Source: Paracoccaceae bacterium (GTDB taxonomy: Bacteria; Pseudomonadota; Alphaproteobacteria; Rhodobacterales; Rhodobacteraceae). From it: a stretch of DNA of 38,782 nucleotides. The notes beneath the pieces are model-generated. The model made no database searches, was not told where the DNA came from, and saw only the letters and a list, made by a program, of their open reading frames with translations. Positions 7,935 to 16,539 of this stretch are shown in pieces; position 1 is the stretch's first letter; every line of letters starts with the position of its first letter. Location of the stretch: the NCBI GenBank assembly GCA_028284605.1, contig JANQRL010000006.1:1-38782 (forward strand). Direction: 5' to 3'. The position numbers were made by a program, and so were the translations under genes.

Positions 7935-8026
7935 AAGGCGCGTCGACGCGCCTTACGTAAGCGCCGTCGACGGCGCTTGAGAACGCGCTTTCGAAAGCGC
8001 GTCAATGCGGCCCGTCGACGGGCCGC
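7935..8026. repeat. Four-palindrome array, family 1 (copy C)
   Basis: Four perfect 20-bp palindromes start at 7935, 7959, 7983 and 8007, exactly 24 bases apart, with four-base spacers ACGT, GAGA and CAAT. Arms are P1 AAGGCGCGTC, P2 AAGCGCCGTC, P4 ACGCGCTTTC and P5 GCGGCCCGTC. P3 of the other copies is absent. In P5 the outermost pair is G-C where the other copies have A-T, so symmetry is kept. The array lies between two convergent genes (DUF6455 and dtd). No T-run follows any unit. Confidence 0.92.
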
Positions 8027-8127
8027 CCTGCGCGAACCGGCGCCGGTTTCTCTTAGTTTGGCGTCGTCTCCATCGGCCCGGATCATCCCTCCGATGCCAC
8101 GTGGGCCGGGACCTTCCCGGTCTTGCC

Positions 8128-8565
8128 TCAGACCTCGAGCCAGATCGTCACCGGCCCGTCATTGACGAGGCTCACCGCCATGTCGGCGCCGAACCGGCCG
8201 GTCTCCACCGGGACACCGAGCGCGGCAAGCTCCCGCGCGAAGTCCTCGTAGAGCCGTTCGCCGTCCTCCGGCGCCGCCGCGGCGGAAAACCCCGGGCGAT
8301 TGCCCCGCGAGGTGTCGGCGGCGAGCGTGACCTGGCTCACCACCAGCGCGCCGCCTTCCACATCCAGAAGCGAACGGTTCATCCGGCCCTCATCGTCCCT
8401 GAAGATGCGCAGCTTGGCGATCTTCGCGGCGAGCCTGGCGGGGGCGTCGTCGCTCTCCTCGGCCATGGCGCAGACCAGGATCATCAGCCCCGGCCCGGTC
8501 CGGCCGATCACCGCGCCGTCGACCGCTACGGTGGCCTCGCTGACACGCTGGACGAGCGCCCTCAC
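8128..8565 (-). CDS. dtd: D-aminoacyl-tRNA deacylase
   Basis: A 145-residue cytoplasmic proofreading enzyme that hydrolyses D-aminoacyl-tRNA. It opens [13 protein letters not shown] and carries SQVTL (the family SQFTL motif), GNRPGF, and the C-terminal Gly-cisPro motif VNDGPVT. The length matches the family. The start codon is GTG at 8565, overlapping the stop of the upstream sugar-kinase gene by four bases (GTGA), so translation is probably coupled. Convergent with DUF6455 across palindrome array C. Confidence 0.95.
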   Translation of the reverse strand: MRALVQRVSEATVAVDGAVIGRTGPGLMILVCAMAEESDDAPARLAAKIAKLRIFRDDEGRMNRSLLDVEGGALVVSQVTLAADTSRGNRPGFSAAAAPEDGERLYEDFARELAALGVPVETGRFGADMAVSLVNDGPVTIWLEV

Positions 8566-9476
8566 AGCTCGTGCGCCCAGGGCGCATCGGCCCCGGCCCG
8601 GGATACGACGATGCCCGCGGCCCGGGCGCCGAGGGTCAGCGCCTCGGCGATCTGATCCTCGGTCAGGGCGGAGATGGCGGCTTTGCTGAGCCGTCCGCTC
8701 CGGTGCAGTTGCGCCAGAAACCCGGCATTGAACGTGTCGCCCGCCCCAACGGTGTCGACCACCTCCGCCGCCTCTGCCGGAACGAAGACCGCGCCGCCCG
8801 CGTGATAGCCCGTCACGCCCTTCGCCCCCTCGGTCACGCAGACCAGCGCCGGCCCCTTGGCCAGCAACGCCCGGGCAAGCTCCTCTGTCTCGCCGGGCCC
8901 GGAGAGCCAGTGCAGATCCTCGTCGGAGAGCTTCACGATGTCGCTGAAGGCCATCATCCGGTCGAGCCGGGCGCGGTAGGGGGCGGGGTCCTTGATGAAC
9001 CCTTCCCGGATATTGGGATCGAGCATGATGACGGAGCGCGGCGCCTCGCGCGTCGCGAGCGCCTCATAGGCGTCGCCGCAGCCCGCGCCGATCAGGGAGA
9101 TGCAGCCGAAGAGGAAAGCCTCGGCCCGGGCCTCGGTCACGTGCGCGTCGCGCAAGGCGCGCAGCGCGGTGTTCTCGTCGAAGAAGGCGTAGCGGGCCTG
9201 CCCGTCGGTCAGGGTCACGAAGGCCAGCGTCGTCGGCAGGTCGATCCGGGGGGAGAGTGACAGATCCACCCCGGCCTCCTCCAGCACCGCAACCAGTTGG
9301 TCGCCGAACATATCCGTCGAGAGTCCGCAGAGGAACCCGGTCGGCACCCCGAGCCGGCCGAGCGCCACGGCGCTATTGAAGACCGCGCCGCCGGCATGGG
9401 GCGCGAAGGCCGGCTCGCCCTCGGCGCTCGTCCTCGGCAGCATGTCGATCAACGCCTCGCCGCAACACAGGATCAT
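8562..9476 (-). CDS. PfkB-family fructokinase-like sugar kinase
   Basis: A 304-residue ribokinase-fold kinase. It starts [15 protein letters not shown], has the substrate-side [15 protein letters not shown] segment, the [13 protein letters not shown] signature with the catalytic Asp (second D), and the PNIREGF segment typical of fructokinases. It likely phosphorylates fructose or a related sugar with ATP. The frame extends upstream to 9608, but that part matches nothing; the ATG at 9476 is the family start. It is the first gene of a two-gene unit with dtd. Confidence 0.88.
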   Translation of the reverse strand: MILCCGEALIDMLPRTSAEGEPAFAPHAGGAVFNSAVALGRLGVPTGFLCGLSTDMFGDQLVAVLEEAGVDLSLSPRIDLPTTLAFVTLTDGQARYAFFDENTALRALRDAHVTEARAEAFLFGCISLIGAGCGDAYEALATREAPRSVIMLDPNIREGFIKDPAPYRARLDRMMAFSDIVKLSDEDLHWLSGPGETEELARALLAKGPALVCVTEGAKGVTGYHAGGAVFVPAEAAEVVDTVGAGDTFNAGFLAQLHRSGRLSKAAISALTEDQIAEALTLGARAAGIVVSRAGADAPWAHEL

Positions 9477-9540
9477 CGGACGTCCTCCCCTCGGATCGGC
9501 CGGACCATGGCCGCGGGCGGCCCCCGGATGCAAGCGGGAT

Positions 9541-9554
9541 TTGATCGGCGTCAA
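9541..9554. promoter_or_regulatory. FNR-like box upstream of hsp20
   Basis: TTGATCGGCGTCAA matches the FNR/FnrL consensus TTGAT-N4-ATCAA at nine of ten arm positions. Its centre lies about 72 bases before the Hsp20 ATG. A class II promoter with its start about 41 bases from the box centre would begin near 9589, leaving a roughly 30-base leader. Control of hsp20 by an oxygen- or NO-responsive FNR-family regulator is an inference. Confidence 0.6.
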
Positions 9555-9619
9555 AGCGGTGGGCGCGGGCTCGGGCAGACTGCGCGCGAACGCTTGCGGC
9601 CAGCCCAAGAGGAGGAGAG

Positions 9620-10042
9620 ATGATGGTCGAGAAATCCCACAATGCCGGCTTCTGGAACGAGTTCTACGAGCCGTTCCGCAGTCTCGGGCTCAAGGTCGCG
9701 GACTGGTTCAGCCCGGCCGCCGATGCCTCCACCGACGAGACCGCCTATCGCATCTCGATGGAACTGCCGGGTGTCGCGGAAAGCGATATCGAACTGACCG
9801 TGGAGGACGGGGTGCTGACGGTGAAGGGCCAGAAGATGTCCGAGCGCGCCGAGAGCGGCGACACCTGGTTCTTCAGCGAACGGCAATACGGGGCCTTCCA
9901 GCGCTCGTTCCGGCTGCCGGCGGATGCCGATGCGGAGGCGATCGCGGCGGACCTGAAGGACGGCGTGCTGGCGATCACGACGCCGCGCCGGCAGAAGGCG
10001 GAGGAGAAGGGCCGCCGGATCGCGGTGAACAAGGGCGGCTGA
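9620..10042 (+). CDS. Hsp20 / alpha-crystallin small heat-shock protein
   Basis: A 140-residue ATP-independent chaperone. The alpha-crystallin domain spans about residues 38-130, with ELPGVAESDIELTVEDGVLTVKG and DGVLAITTPRR as its strands. The N-terminus (NAGFWNEFYEPFRSLGLKVADWF) is aromatic, and the C-terminal IxI motif is replaced by GRRIAVNKGG, so oligomer contacts may differ from the classical type. Two ATGs are in tandem; AGGAGG ends four bases before 9620 and seven before 9623, so the second may be the true start. An FNR-like box lies upstream at 9541-9554. Confidence 0.9.
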   Translation: MMVEKSHNAGFWNEFYEPFRSLGLKVADWFSPAADASTDETAYRISMELPGVAESDIELTVEDGVLTVKGQKMSERAESGDTWFFSERQYGAFQRSFRLPADADAEAIAADLKDGVLAITTPRRQKAEEKGRRIAVNKGG

Positions 10043-10064
10043 GCGTCGCCGGCGGCACCCGGCA

Positions 10065-11177
10065 CTACTGGGTCGTCGCGGCCACGTAGCCCACCCCGGC
10101 CGCGACGATCAGGCCGAGGATCACCGCCACGGCGATTTTCCAGGCCGACCAGGGCCGCTCGCCCTGGACCCGGCCGGTGCGGGCGTTGACGACGAAACGG
10201 TAGGTCTCGCCGCGATACTTGTAGGCCGCCATCCAGACCGGCAGCAGGATATGCTTGAAGGTCACGTCGCTGACCTTGGTGTCCACGTCATGGACCCGCT
10301 GCGCGTCGCCGCCGATATCGTATTTGACGTCGCGCAGGATCATCCGGTCCATGAAGTCCCGCGCCTCGGCAAAGCCCTCGTCCAGCTCCACCTGATAGCC
10401 CTCGGCCCGGAACCCGGCGAGATATTCCGGCCGGTAGGGGGCCAGCTCCGAGAGGTCCCAGGGGGAGAGCCCGTCGGTATAGCGTTTCGGCAGGCTCTTC
10501 GAGGCCAGCACCAGCACGTCGTCGAAGAAGCGCGCGACCCGGCCCGAGGCGGGGCGCCAGCGTGTCTTGCGCACCCGCACCTGCTTGCGCTTGCCATCGC
10601 GCATGACGGTGCGGGTCTCGTAGTAATGGGTGCCGCGCTCGCCGCGATAGGCGGATTTGGTATCGGCGTCGAAGGTCCAATAGGGCACGTAGATGCCCGA
10701 CATCCTGCGCCCCTTGCGGGCGTACTCCTCCAATCCGTTCGGCGCGAACCAAAGCCGGCCGAGCCAGTCGGTCATCGCCTTGCGCGCCTCGGCCTCGCTG
10801 AGCTTGAAGGGCAGGAGGCCGCGCGGCTTGATATGGCGGTGGGTGCCGGTATCGGTGACGACGGGGGTGGCGCAGAACGGGCATTCCTTGGCGTGGAGGT
10901 TGGCGTCGAACTCGGTTTGAGCCCCGCAATTAGGGCAGGAGAGAACCCGGGTCTCCTCGATCTCCTCGGCGTCGAGCTGTCCGGCGACGGCGCGGCGGAA
11001 GTCGAGCTCTTTCAGCGCCCCGCCCGACCAGGGGCCGACCTCGACCGCCTGAGTGTTTCCGCAATGGTCGCAGATGAGCCGGTTCGCGCGGGGATCGAAA
11101 CGGAAGTCCGCACCGCAATTGTCGCAGGGGAAGCGGTGCTCCTGTTCCGGAGCGGCAGGGGCGTCGGACACATCCAT
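10065..11177 (-). CDS. Double zinc-ribbon protein with C-terminal TM anchor (YdjG-like)
   Basis: A 370-residue protein with two zinc ribbons. The Cys pairs are C18/C21 with C36/C39 and C81/C84 with C99/C102. A long soluble domain follows with conserved-looking YVPYWTFDADTKSAYRGERG and FKHILLPVWMAAYKYRGE segments. One transmembrane helix is near residues 345-366. Such proteins are often mis-named primosomal protein N-prime-like. In Bacillus the YdjG zinc-ribbon protein works with the SPFH protein YdjI and PspA-type YdjF. Here a YdjI-like SPFH gene lies upstream on the same strand (13113-14213), separated by an IS scar. A joint membrane-stress role is an inference from that parallel. Confidence 0.8.
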   Translation of the reverse strand: MDVSDAPAAPEQEHRFPCDNCGADFRFDPRANRLICDHCGNTQAVEVGPWSGGALKELDFRRAVAGQLDAEEIEETRVLSCPNCGAQTEFDANLHAKECPFCATPVVTDTGTHRHIKPRGLLPFKLSEAEARKAMTDWLGRLWFAPNGLEEYARKGRRMSGIYVPYWTFDADTKSAYRGERGTHYYETRTVMRDGKRKQVRVRKTRWRPASGRVARFFDDVLVLASKSLPKRYTDGLSPWDLSELAPYRPEYLAGFRAEGYQVELDEGFAEARDFMDRMILRDVKYDIGGDAQRVHDVDTKVSDVTFKHILLPVWMAAYKYRGETYRFVVNARTGRVQGERPWSAWKIAVAVILGLIVAAGVGYVAATTQ

Positions 11178-11595
11178 GGCGTCTTGCTAGCAGGCCGGGG
11201 GTGGGGGGGCCACCGTTCTGAGGCCGTCAGGCGGGGCGGAGCATCCGGCGCAATGTGCCGTTCTTGACCGGGCCGTGACTGGCACGGGCTGGCCGCGCCG
11301 CCGAAGCACGGAGATCATCAGAAGACGGGCCATCGTCTCGTCGGCCTCGTCCACGATGGGCACATGGCGATATCGGGCGGCCGCTCCGGACGTCGTGTCC
11401 TGACCTGCCCCAACGAAGCGGTCCGGTTTCGGCCTTCGTGCATGACGGGTCTGGGAGCGACGGTCGGAGCGCCCCGCGAAGCGGCTCCGGATGGCGGAGA
11501 CGGGGCGGCGGGGCTCCGCAAGTTGATGCGCCCCGGCACCTTTGTGGAAACGGGCATTGGCGGCCGCCCCGCTCAATAGCGCGCTTTGCAGGATT
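11178..11595. other. Intergenic region, no supported gene, left part of IS scar
   Basis: No convincing gene lies in these 418 bases upstream of the zinc-ribbon gene. Overlapping open frames on both strands are Ala/Arg/Pro-rich and have no recognisable motif. Together with 11596-13060 it makes a block that looks rearranged, because an IS3-type and an IS5-type remnant follow directly. Confidence 0.45.
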
Positions 11596-11814
11596 TCATT
11601 GCAGCCGCCGGGGACGCGTTCGCGCGGTGATCTGCGGCTCCATGACGGCGAACTGGCGCAAGGCTGGGTCGGAATCGTCCCTGAGCCGGCGGAAGATGAG
11701 CGCCGCCTGGGCGAGGTTGCGATGAAGCGGTTGCGCCCCGGGACCTATGACATAGACGACATGCCGCGATATGGTCGGGGCGTGATCGCCAAACGCTTCC
11801 CGGTGACGGCAACG

Positions 11815-11877
11815 AAGCACCTCAGCCTCACGCAGCTTCGAGAGGGTCTTCTCCGGTCCGTACCGCTTCGAACCCAT
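11815..11877 (-). pseudogene. IS3-family transposase OrfA remnant (N-terminal fragment)
   Basis: Reading leftward from 11877, the peptide begins MGSKRYGPEKTLSKLREAEV, closely like the N-terminus of IS3-group OrfA proteins (KKPEEIVAKLRQVEVL-type start). The resemblance stops after about 21 residues. The HTH and the OrfB catalytic domain are missing, and the frame runs on as unrelated Arg/Pro-rich sequence to 11596. It is a truncated, non-functional fragment. The assignment is from motif memory only. Confidence 0.6.
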
Positions 11878-11899
11878 CGCTCCTCAACGAGAACATCTT

Positions 11900-12466
11900 A
11901 TGCCCTTCACATTTCCCAAACTCACGGCCCTGATGGCCGCATGCGCCGGCGCCCTGACCGCCTGCTCCTCCACACCCGTTAGGATGGTTCCGGTTCACAG
12001 CGTCTCGATGGATATCCGCTCGGACGGGTGCAACCTTGCTCCGATCGTTCGCGATCACTGGGCCAGCGGCAAATGGGCAACAGCCAGAACAACTGCAGTC
12101 GACTACTTCGCCAGGGACCGCAACGCGAGACTTCGATTCTCTTATCGGGCCCGAGACACGGTTCTGTTGCGGGACATAGTGGACGATGAGCGATTTGAAT
12201 TCGTGCCGGACTGCACGTCGTCCTTTACTGCTGAATTCAAGATCAGGGAGCGGTCCCTTCTTAATAGCCGCGACTACAATTTCAGAACCTCCTCCCGGTC
12301 AAAGCTCTGCCAAGCGACTCCGTTCAGCTACGGAGTTAGAGGTCTCAAAACCGGTGAAGATTCTCTCCCGCCGGAATACATCGATGAAGGCGTGGCCCTG
12401 ACCTGCATCGACATACGTTGGGGCAATGTCGACTTCATTGTACAGCGCCCGGGCGATCCGCGTTAG
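11900..12466 (+). CDS. Orphan lipoprotein, likely acquired
   Basis: A 188-residue predicted lipoprotein. The signal runs MPFTFPKLTALMAACAGALTA, and the lipobox LTAC puts the lipidated Cys at residue 22, followed by Ser-Ser. The mature part contains four further Cys residues (SDGCNLAP, VPDCTSS, SKLCQAT, LTCIDIRW), compatible with two disulfides in the periplasm. I do not recognise the family. Base composition is visibly less GC-rich than the neighbours, with codons such as TTT, AAT and AGA that are rare elsewhere in the window. The gene sits between two decayed transposase fragments, which together point to horizontal acquisition. Confidence 0.72.
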   Translation: MPFTFPKLTALMAACAGALTACSSTPVRMVPVHSVSMDIRSDGCNLAPIVRDHWASGKWATARTTAVDYFARDRNARLRFSYRARDTVLLRDIVDDERFEFVPDCTSSFTAEFKIRERSLLNSRDYNFRTSSRSKLCQATPFSYGVRGLKTGEDSLPPEYIDEGVALTCIDIRWGNVDFIVQRPGDPR

Positions 12467-12484
12467 GATGCGGACCCGTAATGT

Positions 12485-13060
12485 CTGGTCCAGAGGCGTG
12501 AGCAAACGATGAGACGGCGGCAAAGTGGTTTTGTGCATCCGTCTCGTGGCAGGTGGCGGTCTAGCGGAAGGCTTTGAATCTATTGAAGAAGCTCTCAACG
12601 AGCTAGCGTGTCCGGTCGATTGCGGGATCGACGTATCGTTGCACTTCTTCTGTCCCGCTGGCCGGTCCTGCTGGGTCGGAATGTGACCGCGCCCGCCCCT
12701 TTCGGTGATCGGTTCGAGGATCGCCCGGCGCGGGATGGGACGCCAGCAAGTCGGCCGCCGCCGCCGGGCCGGACGCCTGCCCTGGCGACTACGTGATCGC
12801 CGGCGTCAGGCCGCGATGATCGACCATGGCGTTGATCTCGGTGCTCAGTCCGCCCCGGGAGCGGTCGAGTGTGCGATCCGCCCCCCTTCCGGGACGCCGC
12901 CTGCGGATGGGCGCGGATGATCGAGCTGTCGATGAACCGCGCGCTGCTTGGGCGGCTTGTTCGGCGGGATAGCCTGGACCGGCCCTTACTCCATGTCCGT
13001 CAAATCAAAGCCCGCCGTCACGGCCTCCATCGCTGGAGACAATGCGCCACCACTCAGAAC
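12485..13060 (-). pseudogene. Decayed IS5-family transposase
   Basis: Reading leftward, pieces of a DDE transposase of the IS5 family appear in shifting frames. They are FIDSSIIRAHPQAA (the first catalytic Asp region, canonical MIDSSIVRAHQHAA), then a GGRIAHS/STEINAMVDHRGL-like piece with a frameshift, then HIPTQQDR, then VQRYVDPAIDR, then LVESFFNRFKAFR. Stop codons interrupt both sides of the last piece, at the positions where normal proteins read Asn-Leu-Val-Glu and Arg-Arg-Ile-Ala. Multiple frameshifts and stops show long decay. Termini were not found. The end coordinates are approximate. Confidence 0.8.
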
Positions 13061-13112
13061 AGCCGCGAGACCCTTCTAGGGGTACGCAGCCCTGGGCGGG
13101 ACACCCCATCGC

Positions 13113-14213
13113 TTAGACCCCCGGCGGCGGGGGCGGGGGCATGACGGTGAAGAGCTGGGCGAGTTCGGCCACGTCCTCGGCCTTCATCCAGCCGTCCTGG
13201 CCGGCGGTCCAGACATAGGTTTCCCGGGTCAGGCCGCCTTCCACGGCCATCTGGCCCATCCGGGCCTTGGAGAACGGCCCCTTGGTCTCTCCGTTCTCGG
13301 CGATGTGCCAGACATGTTCGACCGGCGGCGGCGGCGGGGCGGCGGAGGCGGCGGCGGGCTGTCCGCCCCAGGGCGCCGCCATCTGCTGGGCCATCGCCAT
13401 GCCCATGCCGGCACCGAGCCCGGCCCCCATGGCACCCGACGCCTCGCCACCCCGGCGCAGGGCCTCGGCGGCGGCGAATTTCATGTGTTCGTCGAGATCG
13501 CCCGAAATCCCCCGAGAGGTGCGGGTGTCGAGGGCCTTTTCTACCGCCGGCGGCAGGGAGATGTTCTCGATATAGAGTTCCGGAATGGTCAGCCCGTACT
13601 GCTCCACCGCCGGGCCGATGGCGCCGGCCACCAGCTTGCCCAGATCGCCGGTATTCGCCGCCATGTCGAGCACCGCAATGCCGCTCGCCGCCAGCACCCG
13701 GGAGGCTTCCTGCACGATGATGTTGCGGATCTGGTAGGTGATCTCGTCCTTGGTGAACTCGCCGTCCGTGCCGACGATCTCCACCAGGAACCGCGCCGGA
13801 TCGGTGACCCGCACCGTATAGGTGCCGAAGGCGCGCAGCCGCACCGGCCCGAATTCCGGGTCGCGCAGCATGATCGGGTTCTTGGTGCCCCATTTCAGGT
13901 TCTGGAACCGGGTCGTGTTGACGAAGTAGATTTCCGATTTGAACGGCGAGCGGAAGCCGTGATCCCAGTGCTGGAGCGTCGTCATGATCGGCATGTTGTT
14001 GGTCTCGAGCATGTAGAGACCCGGCGTGAAGACATCCGCCAACTGCCCCTCATGGACGAAGACCGCCGCCTGCCCCTCGCGCACCGTCAGCTTGGCGCCG
14101 TATTTGATCTCGTGGCCCTCGCGCTCGAACCGCCAGACCATGGTGTCGCGGCTGTCGTCGGTCCAGTGGATGACGTCGATGAACTCACCGCTCAGAAAAT
14201 CGAAAATACCCAT
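13113..14213 (-). CDS. SPFH domain protein with C-terminal GYF-like domain (YdjI-like)
   Basis: A 366-residue protein. Residues about 1-225 form a 'virion-core type' SPFH/band-7 domain, starting MGIFDFLSGEFIDVIHWTDD, with FRSPFKSEIYFVNTTRFQNLKWGT inside it. A Gly/Met/Ala-rich linker (about 250-285) and a Pro-run follow. A GYF_2-like domain lies at about 297-352 (VWHIAENGETKGPFSKARMG, then VWTAGQDGWMKAEDV). The family scaffolds membrane microdomains or recruits partners at the membrane, and the GYF part probably binds Pro-rich peptides. The ATG at 14213 is the family start. Its natural partner, the zinc-ribbon gene, is now 1.9 kb away across an IS scar. Confidence 0.88.
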   Translation of the reverse strand: MGIFDFLSGEFIDVIHWTDDSRDTMVWRFEREGHEIKYGAKLTVREGQAAVFVHEGQLADVFTPGLYMLETNNMPIMTTLQHWDHGFRSPFKSEIYFVNTTRFQNLKWGTKNPIMLRDPEFGPVRLRAFGTYTVRVTDPARFLVEIVGTDGEFTKDEITYQIRNIIVQEASRVLAASGIAVLDMAANTGDLGKLVAGAIGPAVEQYGLTIPELYIENISLPPAVEKALDTRTSRGISGDLDEHMKFAAAEALRRGGEASGAMGAGLGAGMGMAMAQQMAAPWGGQPAAASAAPPPPPVEHVWHIAENGETKGPFSKARMGQMAVEGGLTRETYVWTAGQDGWMKAEDVAELAQLFTVMPPPPPPGV

Positions 14214-14302
14214 GGGTCCTCCGGGGGCAGATTGGGGCACTGGCGCCAATATAGGCGCGGGCGGCAACGGGGACCATATCGGAGGGCCATATCGGTGCGG
14301 CG

Positions 14303-15781
14303 TCAAAGTGCCTGGGTCAGGAGCAGGACGAGGCCACCGCCGAGGGCGGTGTAGATCAGGCAGGTGCGCCAGGTTTCGGCGAGGACGTCGCCCTCGCGGC
14401 CGGTCATGCCCACCGTGGCGGAGCCGGCGATGATGTTGTGCGGGGCGACGATGTTGCCGATGGCGGAGCCGAAGCCCTGGGCCGCGGCGAGCGCGATGGG
14501 GGAGAGGGAGAGCGCGGCGGCGGTGGAGACCTGAAGCTCGGTGAAGAGGATGTTCGAGGCGGTGGCCGATCCGGTGATGAAGGTGCCGAGCACGCCGATG
14601 GCCGGGGCGATGAGCGGCCAGGCGGTGCCGGTCAGGGCGGCGGCCTCGGCCAGGGTCGCGATCATGCCGGACTGCACCATGACGCGGGAGAGCGCGAGCA
14701 TGGCGAGGAGGGCGGCAGCGACAGGGACCATGCGTTTGAGCGCCTTGGCCAGTGCGGGGGCGAGCAGGCCGGCGCGTCCGGTGAGGAGGGCGCCGAGGGC
14801 GAGGCCGAGGAGCAGGAGTGTGCCGGGATGGTAAAGCGGCTCGAACCGGCCCGAGAAGCTGTCATGGAGGGTCCAGTCGAGAGCGACACCGCGCAGCGCC
14901 TCGGTCAGCGGGCCGATCAGGCGGGTGGCGAGGACGAGGGTGAGGATCACCAGATAGGGTGCGAGATCGGCGAGCAGGTTTCGCATCGGGGGCGTCTCGC
15001 CGCCCTTGCGCAGGAGCAGGAGAGAGAACAGGACGAGGCCGATGAGCCCGCCGCCGAGGCTCGGCAGTTCCGGCCCGGCGGTCCAGGCGAGCGCCAGGGA
15101 GGGCAGGACGAAGAGGATCAGCGCGAGCGCCGACCAGCTCCAATCGGACCGGGTTAGGGGGCCGTCATCGGCCAGCCGCACCATGGCGATCAGGAGGATA
15201 CCGCCGAGCACGGCGTGGAGCGACGCCACGGTCCCGGCGAGCACGGTCGCGTCGAGGCCGGTGAGGTCGATCTGGGCCAGGGTCGGTGTGCCGACCGCGC
15301 CGAACGAGACGCCGGCGGCATGGCCGAGCAGCGCCAGCACCACGGCCCGGACCGGCGGGTAGCCGAGCCCGGCGAGGAGCGGTGCCGCGAGGGCCACCGG
15401 CACGCCGAAGCCCGCCGCGCCCTCCATGAAGAGGCCGAAGAACCACGCGATCAGGATCGCCTGAAGGCGGCGGTTCTCGGTCAGGTGCGAGAGCACGTCG
15501 CGGATCCGGGCAATCGCGCCGCTGAGCGTCTGGAACTCGTAGAGCGCCAGCGCCGGCAGGATGATCCAGAGGATGGTGAAGGTGGAAAAGAGCGCCTCGG
15601 CGCCGGTCCCGAGGGCGGCATCGGACCAGGCGAGGCCCGGGCGGGCGAGGTCGAAGAGCGTGAGCGAGAGGGCAAGGGCCAGCACCAGCCCGATGAGCCC
15701 GGCCCGGACCGCCGAACGGCGCAGCGCCGCCATCAGGACAAGCACGAGCGCCAGCGGCGCGGCGGCGGCGAGGGCGGTCAC
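14303..15781 (-). CDS. lctP: L-lactate permease family transporter (LctP)
   Basis: A 492-residue inner-membrane transporter with about 12-14 hydrophobic segments. It has the LctP signatures FFGLFMEGAAGFGVPVALAAPLL, GHAAGVSFGAVGTPTLAQ and the C-terminal FITGSATASNILF plus GNIVAPHNIIAGSATVG. It imports lactate or glycolate with protons. The start is GTG at 15781, with a GGGAGAG site about nine bases upstream. It lies inside the minus-strand envelope-stress-like gene run, but a direct functional link to those genes is not shown. Confidence 0.93.
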   Translation of the reverse strand: MTALAAAAPLALVLVLMAALRRSAVRAGLIGLVLALALSLTLFDLARPGLAWSDAALGTGAEALFSTFTILWIILPALALYEFQTLSGAIARIRDVLSHLTENRRLQAILIAWFFGLFMEGAAGFGVPVALAAPLLAGLGYPPVRAVVLALLGHAAGVSFGAVGTPTLAQIDLTGLDATVLAGTVASLHAVLGGILLIAMVRLADDGPLTRSDWSWSALALILFVLPSLALAWTAGPELPSLGGGLIGLVLFSLLLLRKGGETPPMRNLLADLAPYLVILTLVLATRLIGPLTEALRGVALDWTLHDSFSGRFEPLYHPGTLLLLGLALGALLTGRAGLLAPALAKALKRMVPVAAALLAMLALSRVMVQSGMIATLAEAAALTGTAWPLIAPAIGVLGTFITGSATASNILFTELQVSTAAALSLSPIALAAAQGFGSAIGNIVAPHNIIAGSATVGMTGREGDVLAETWRTCLIYTALGGGLVLLLTQAL

Positions 15782-15903
15782 GCGGCGCTCTCCCTGCCGA
15801 CGCCCTGCTCTATCCGTCCCACGCTCATGGCCCTGTCCCCGGCTCCGAATCTCTCAGGCTCTATGGCGCCAGCTCCAGGCCGGACCGCAAGCCGGAACGC
15901 GCG

Positions 15904-16539
15904 TCAGGAGGTTGGAAAATCGCAAGCCCCCGGCAGCAGCCAGCCGGTGTCCTCGCCGGTGATGAACTGGGCGTAGAGCGCCACCATCTCACCGTCGGCA
16001 CTGTAGAGGCTGGCGACCGGATAGCCGCCATCGCCCCAGCCGCTGCCGCTGACCGGAAACCGGGTGCCGTCGGGCAGGTCGGCGAGGAACGGGCCGGGAT
16101 AGAGCCGGTCGATCTGCTCGGCATAGGTCCCCCGATAGAGATCGCCTCCAAATTCAACGGCATAGGCGTCGAGCGCTTTGACGGCGGAGGGCGGCAGGAA
16201 GCCGGCAAGCCCGGTATCGACGCCGATGGTCGTGAGGTCCTTTCCGCAGACCGGCACCGCATCGGACCAGATCAGGGCCATCACTGCCGTGCGGCCCTCG
16301 AACTCGGTCTCGTGCAGCCCGACGAGGCGGGCGGGACTCTCGGGGACGGCGATGGTATCGCCCTCGGTGCCGAAGAGCGTCAGCGGGTCCGCGGCATAGA
16401 GGGCACCACCGGGGACTGCCCACCTGCCGGCTTCGTTGACGCGGGTCTCAAACCCGATGCCGGCGCGCAGCCAGTCCAGGGTCTCGGCGGGTGCCGGGCC
16501 GGCGCAGAGCAGCAGCGCGACAGCCGCGCCTCGGATCAT
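15904..16539 (-). CDS. Secreted DUF4241-like protein
   Basis: A 211-residue exported protein with a signal peptide cleaved about after residue 18 (GPAPA-ET). The C-terminal part contains FPVSGSGWGDGGYPVASLYSADGEMVALYAQF in two adjoining stretches, resembling the DUF4241 pattern of Gly-Trp/Phe-Gly-Asp-Gly-x-Tyr-Pro-Val followed by a strand. The function is unknown; the match is from memory and partial. Two Cys residues (VCGKD and PGACDF) could pair in the periplasm. Its ATG overlaps the stop of the DUF2927 gene by four bases, so it is co-translated with it. Confidence 0.7.
   Translation of the reverse strand: MIRGAAVALLLCAGPAPAETLDWLRAGIGFETRVNEAGRWAVPGGALYAADPLTLFGTEGDTIAVPESPARLVGLHETEFEGRTAVMALIWSDAVPVCGKDLTTIGVDTGLAGFLPPSAVKALDAYAVEFGGDLYRGTYAEQIDRLYPGPFLADLPDGTRFPVSGSGWGDGGYPVASLYSADGEMVALYAQFITGEDTGWLLPGACDFPTS

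Noticed and set aside
7935-8026. Bidirectional Rho-independent terminator
   Set aside because: Stems are strong but no T-run follows any of them, and four are stacked in a row. A role in 3'-end formation is possible but not shown by sequence alone.
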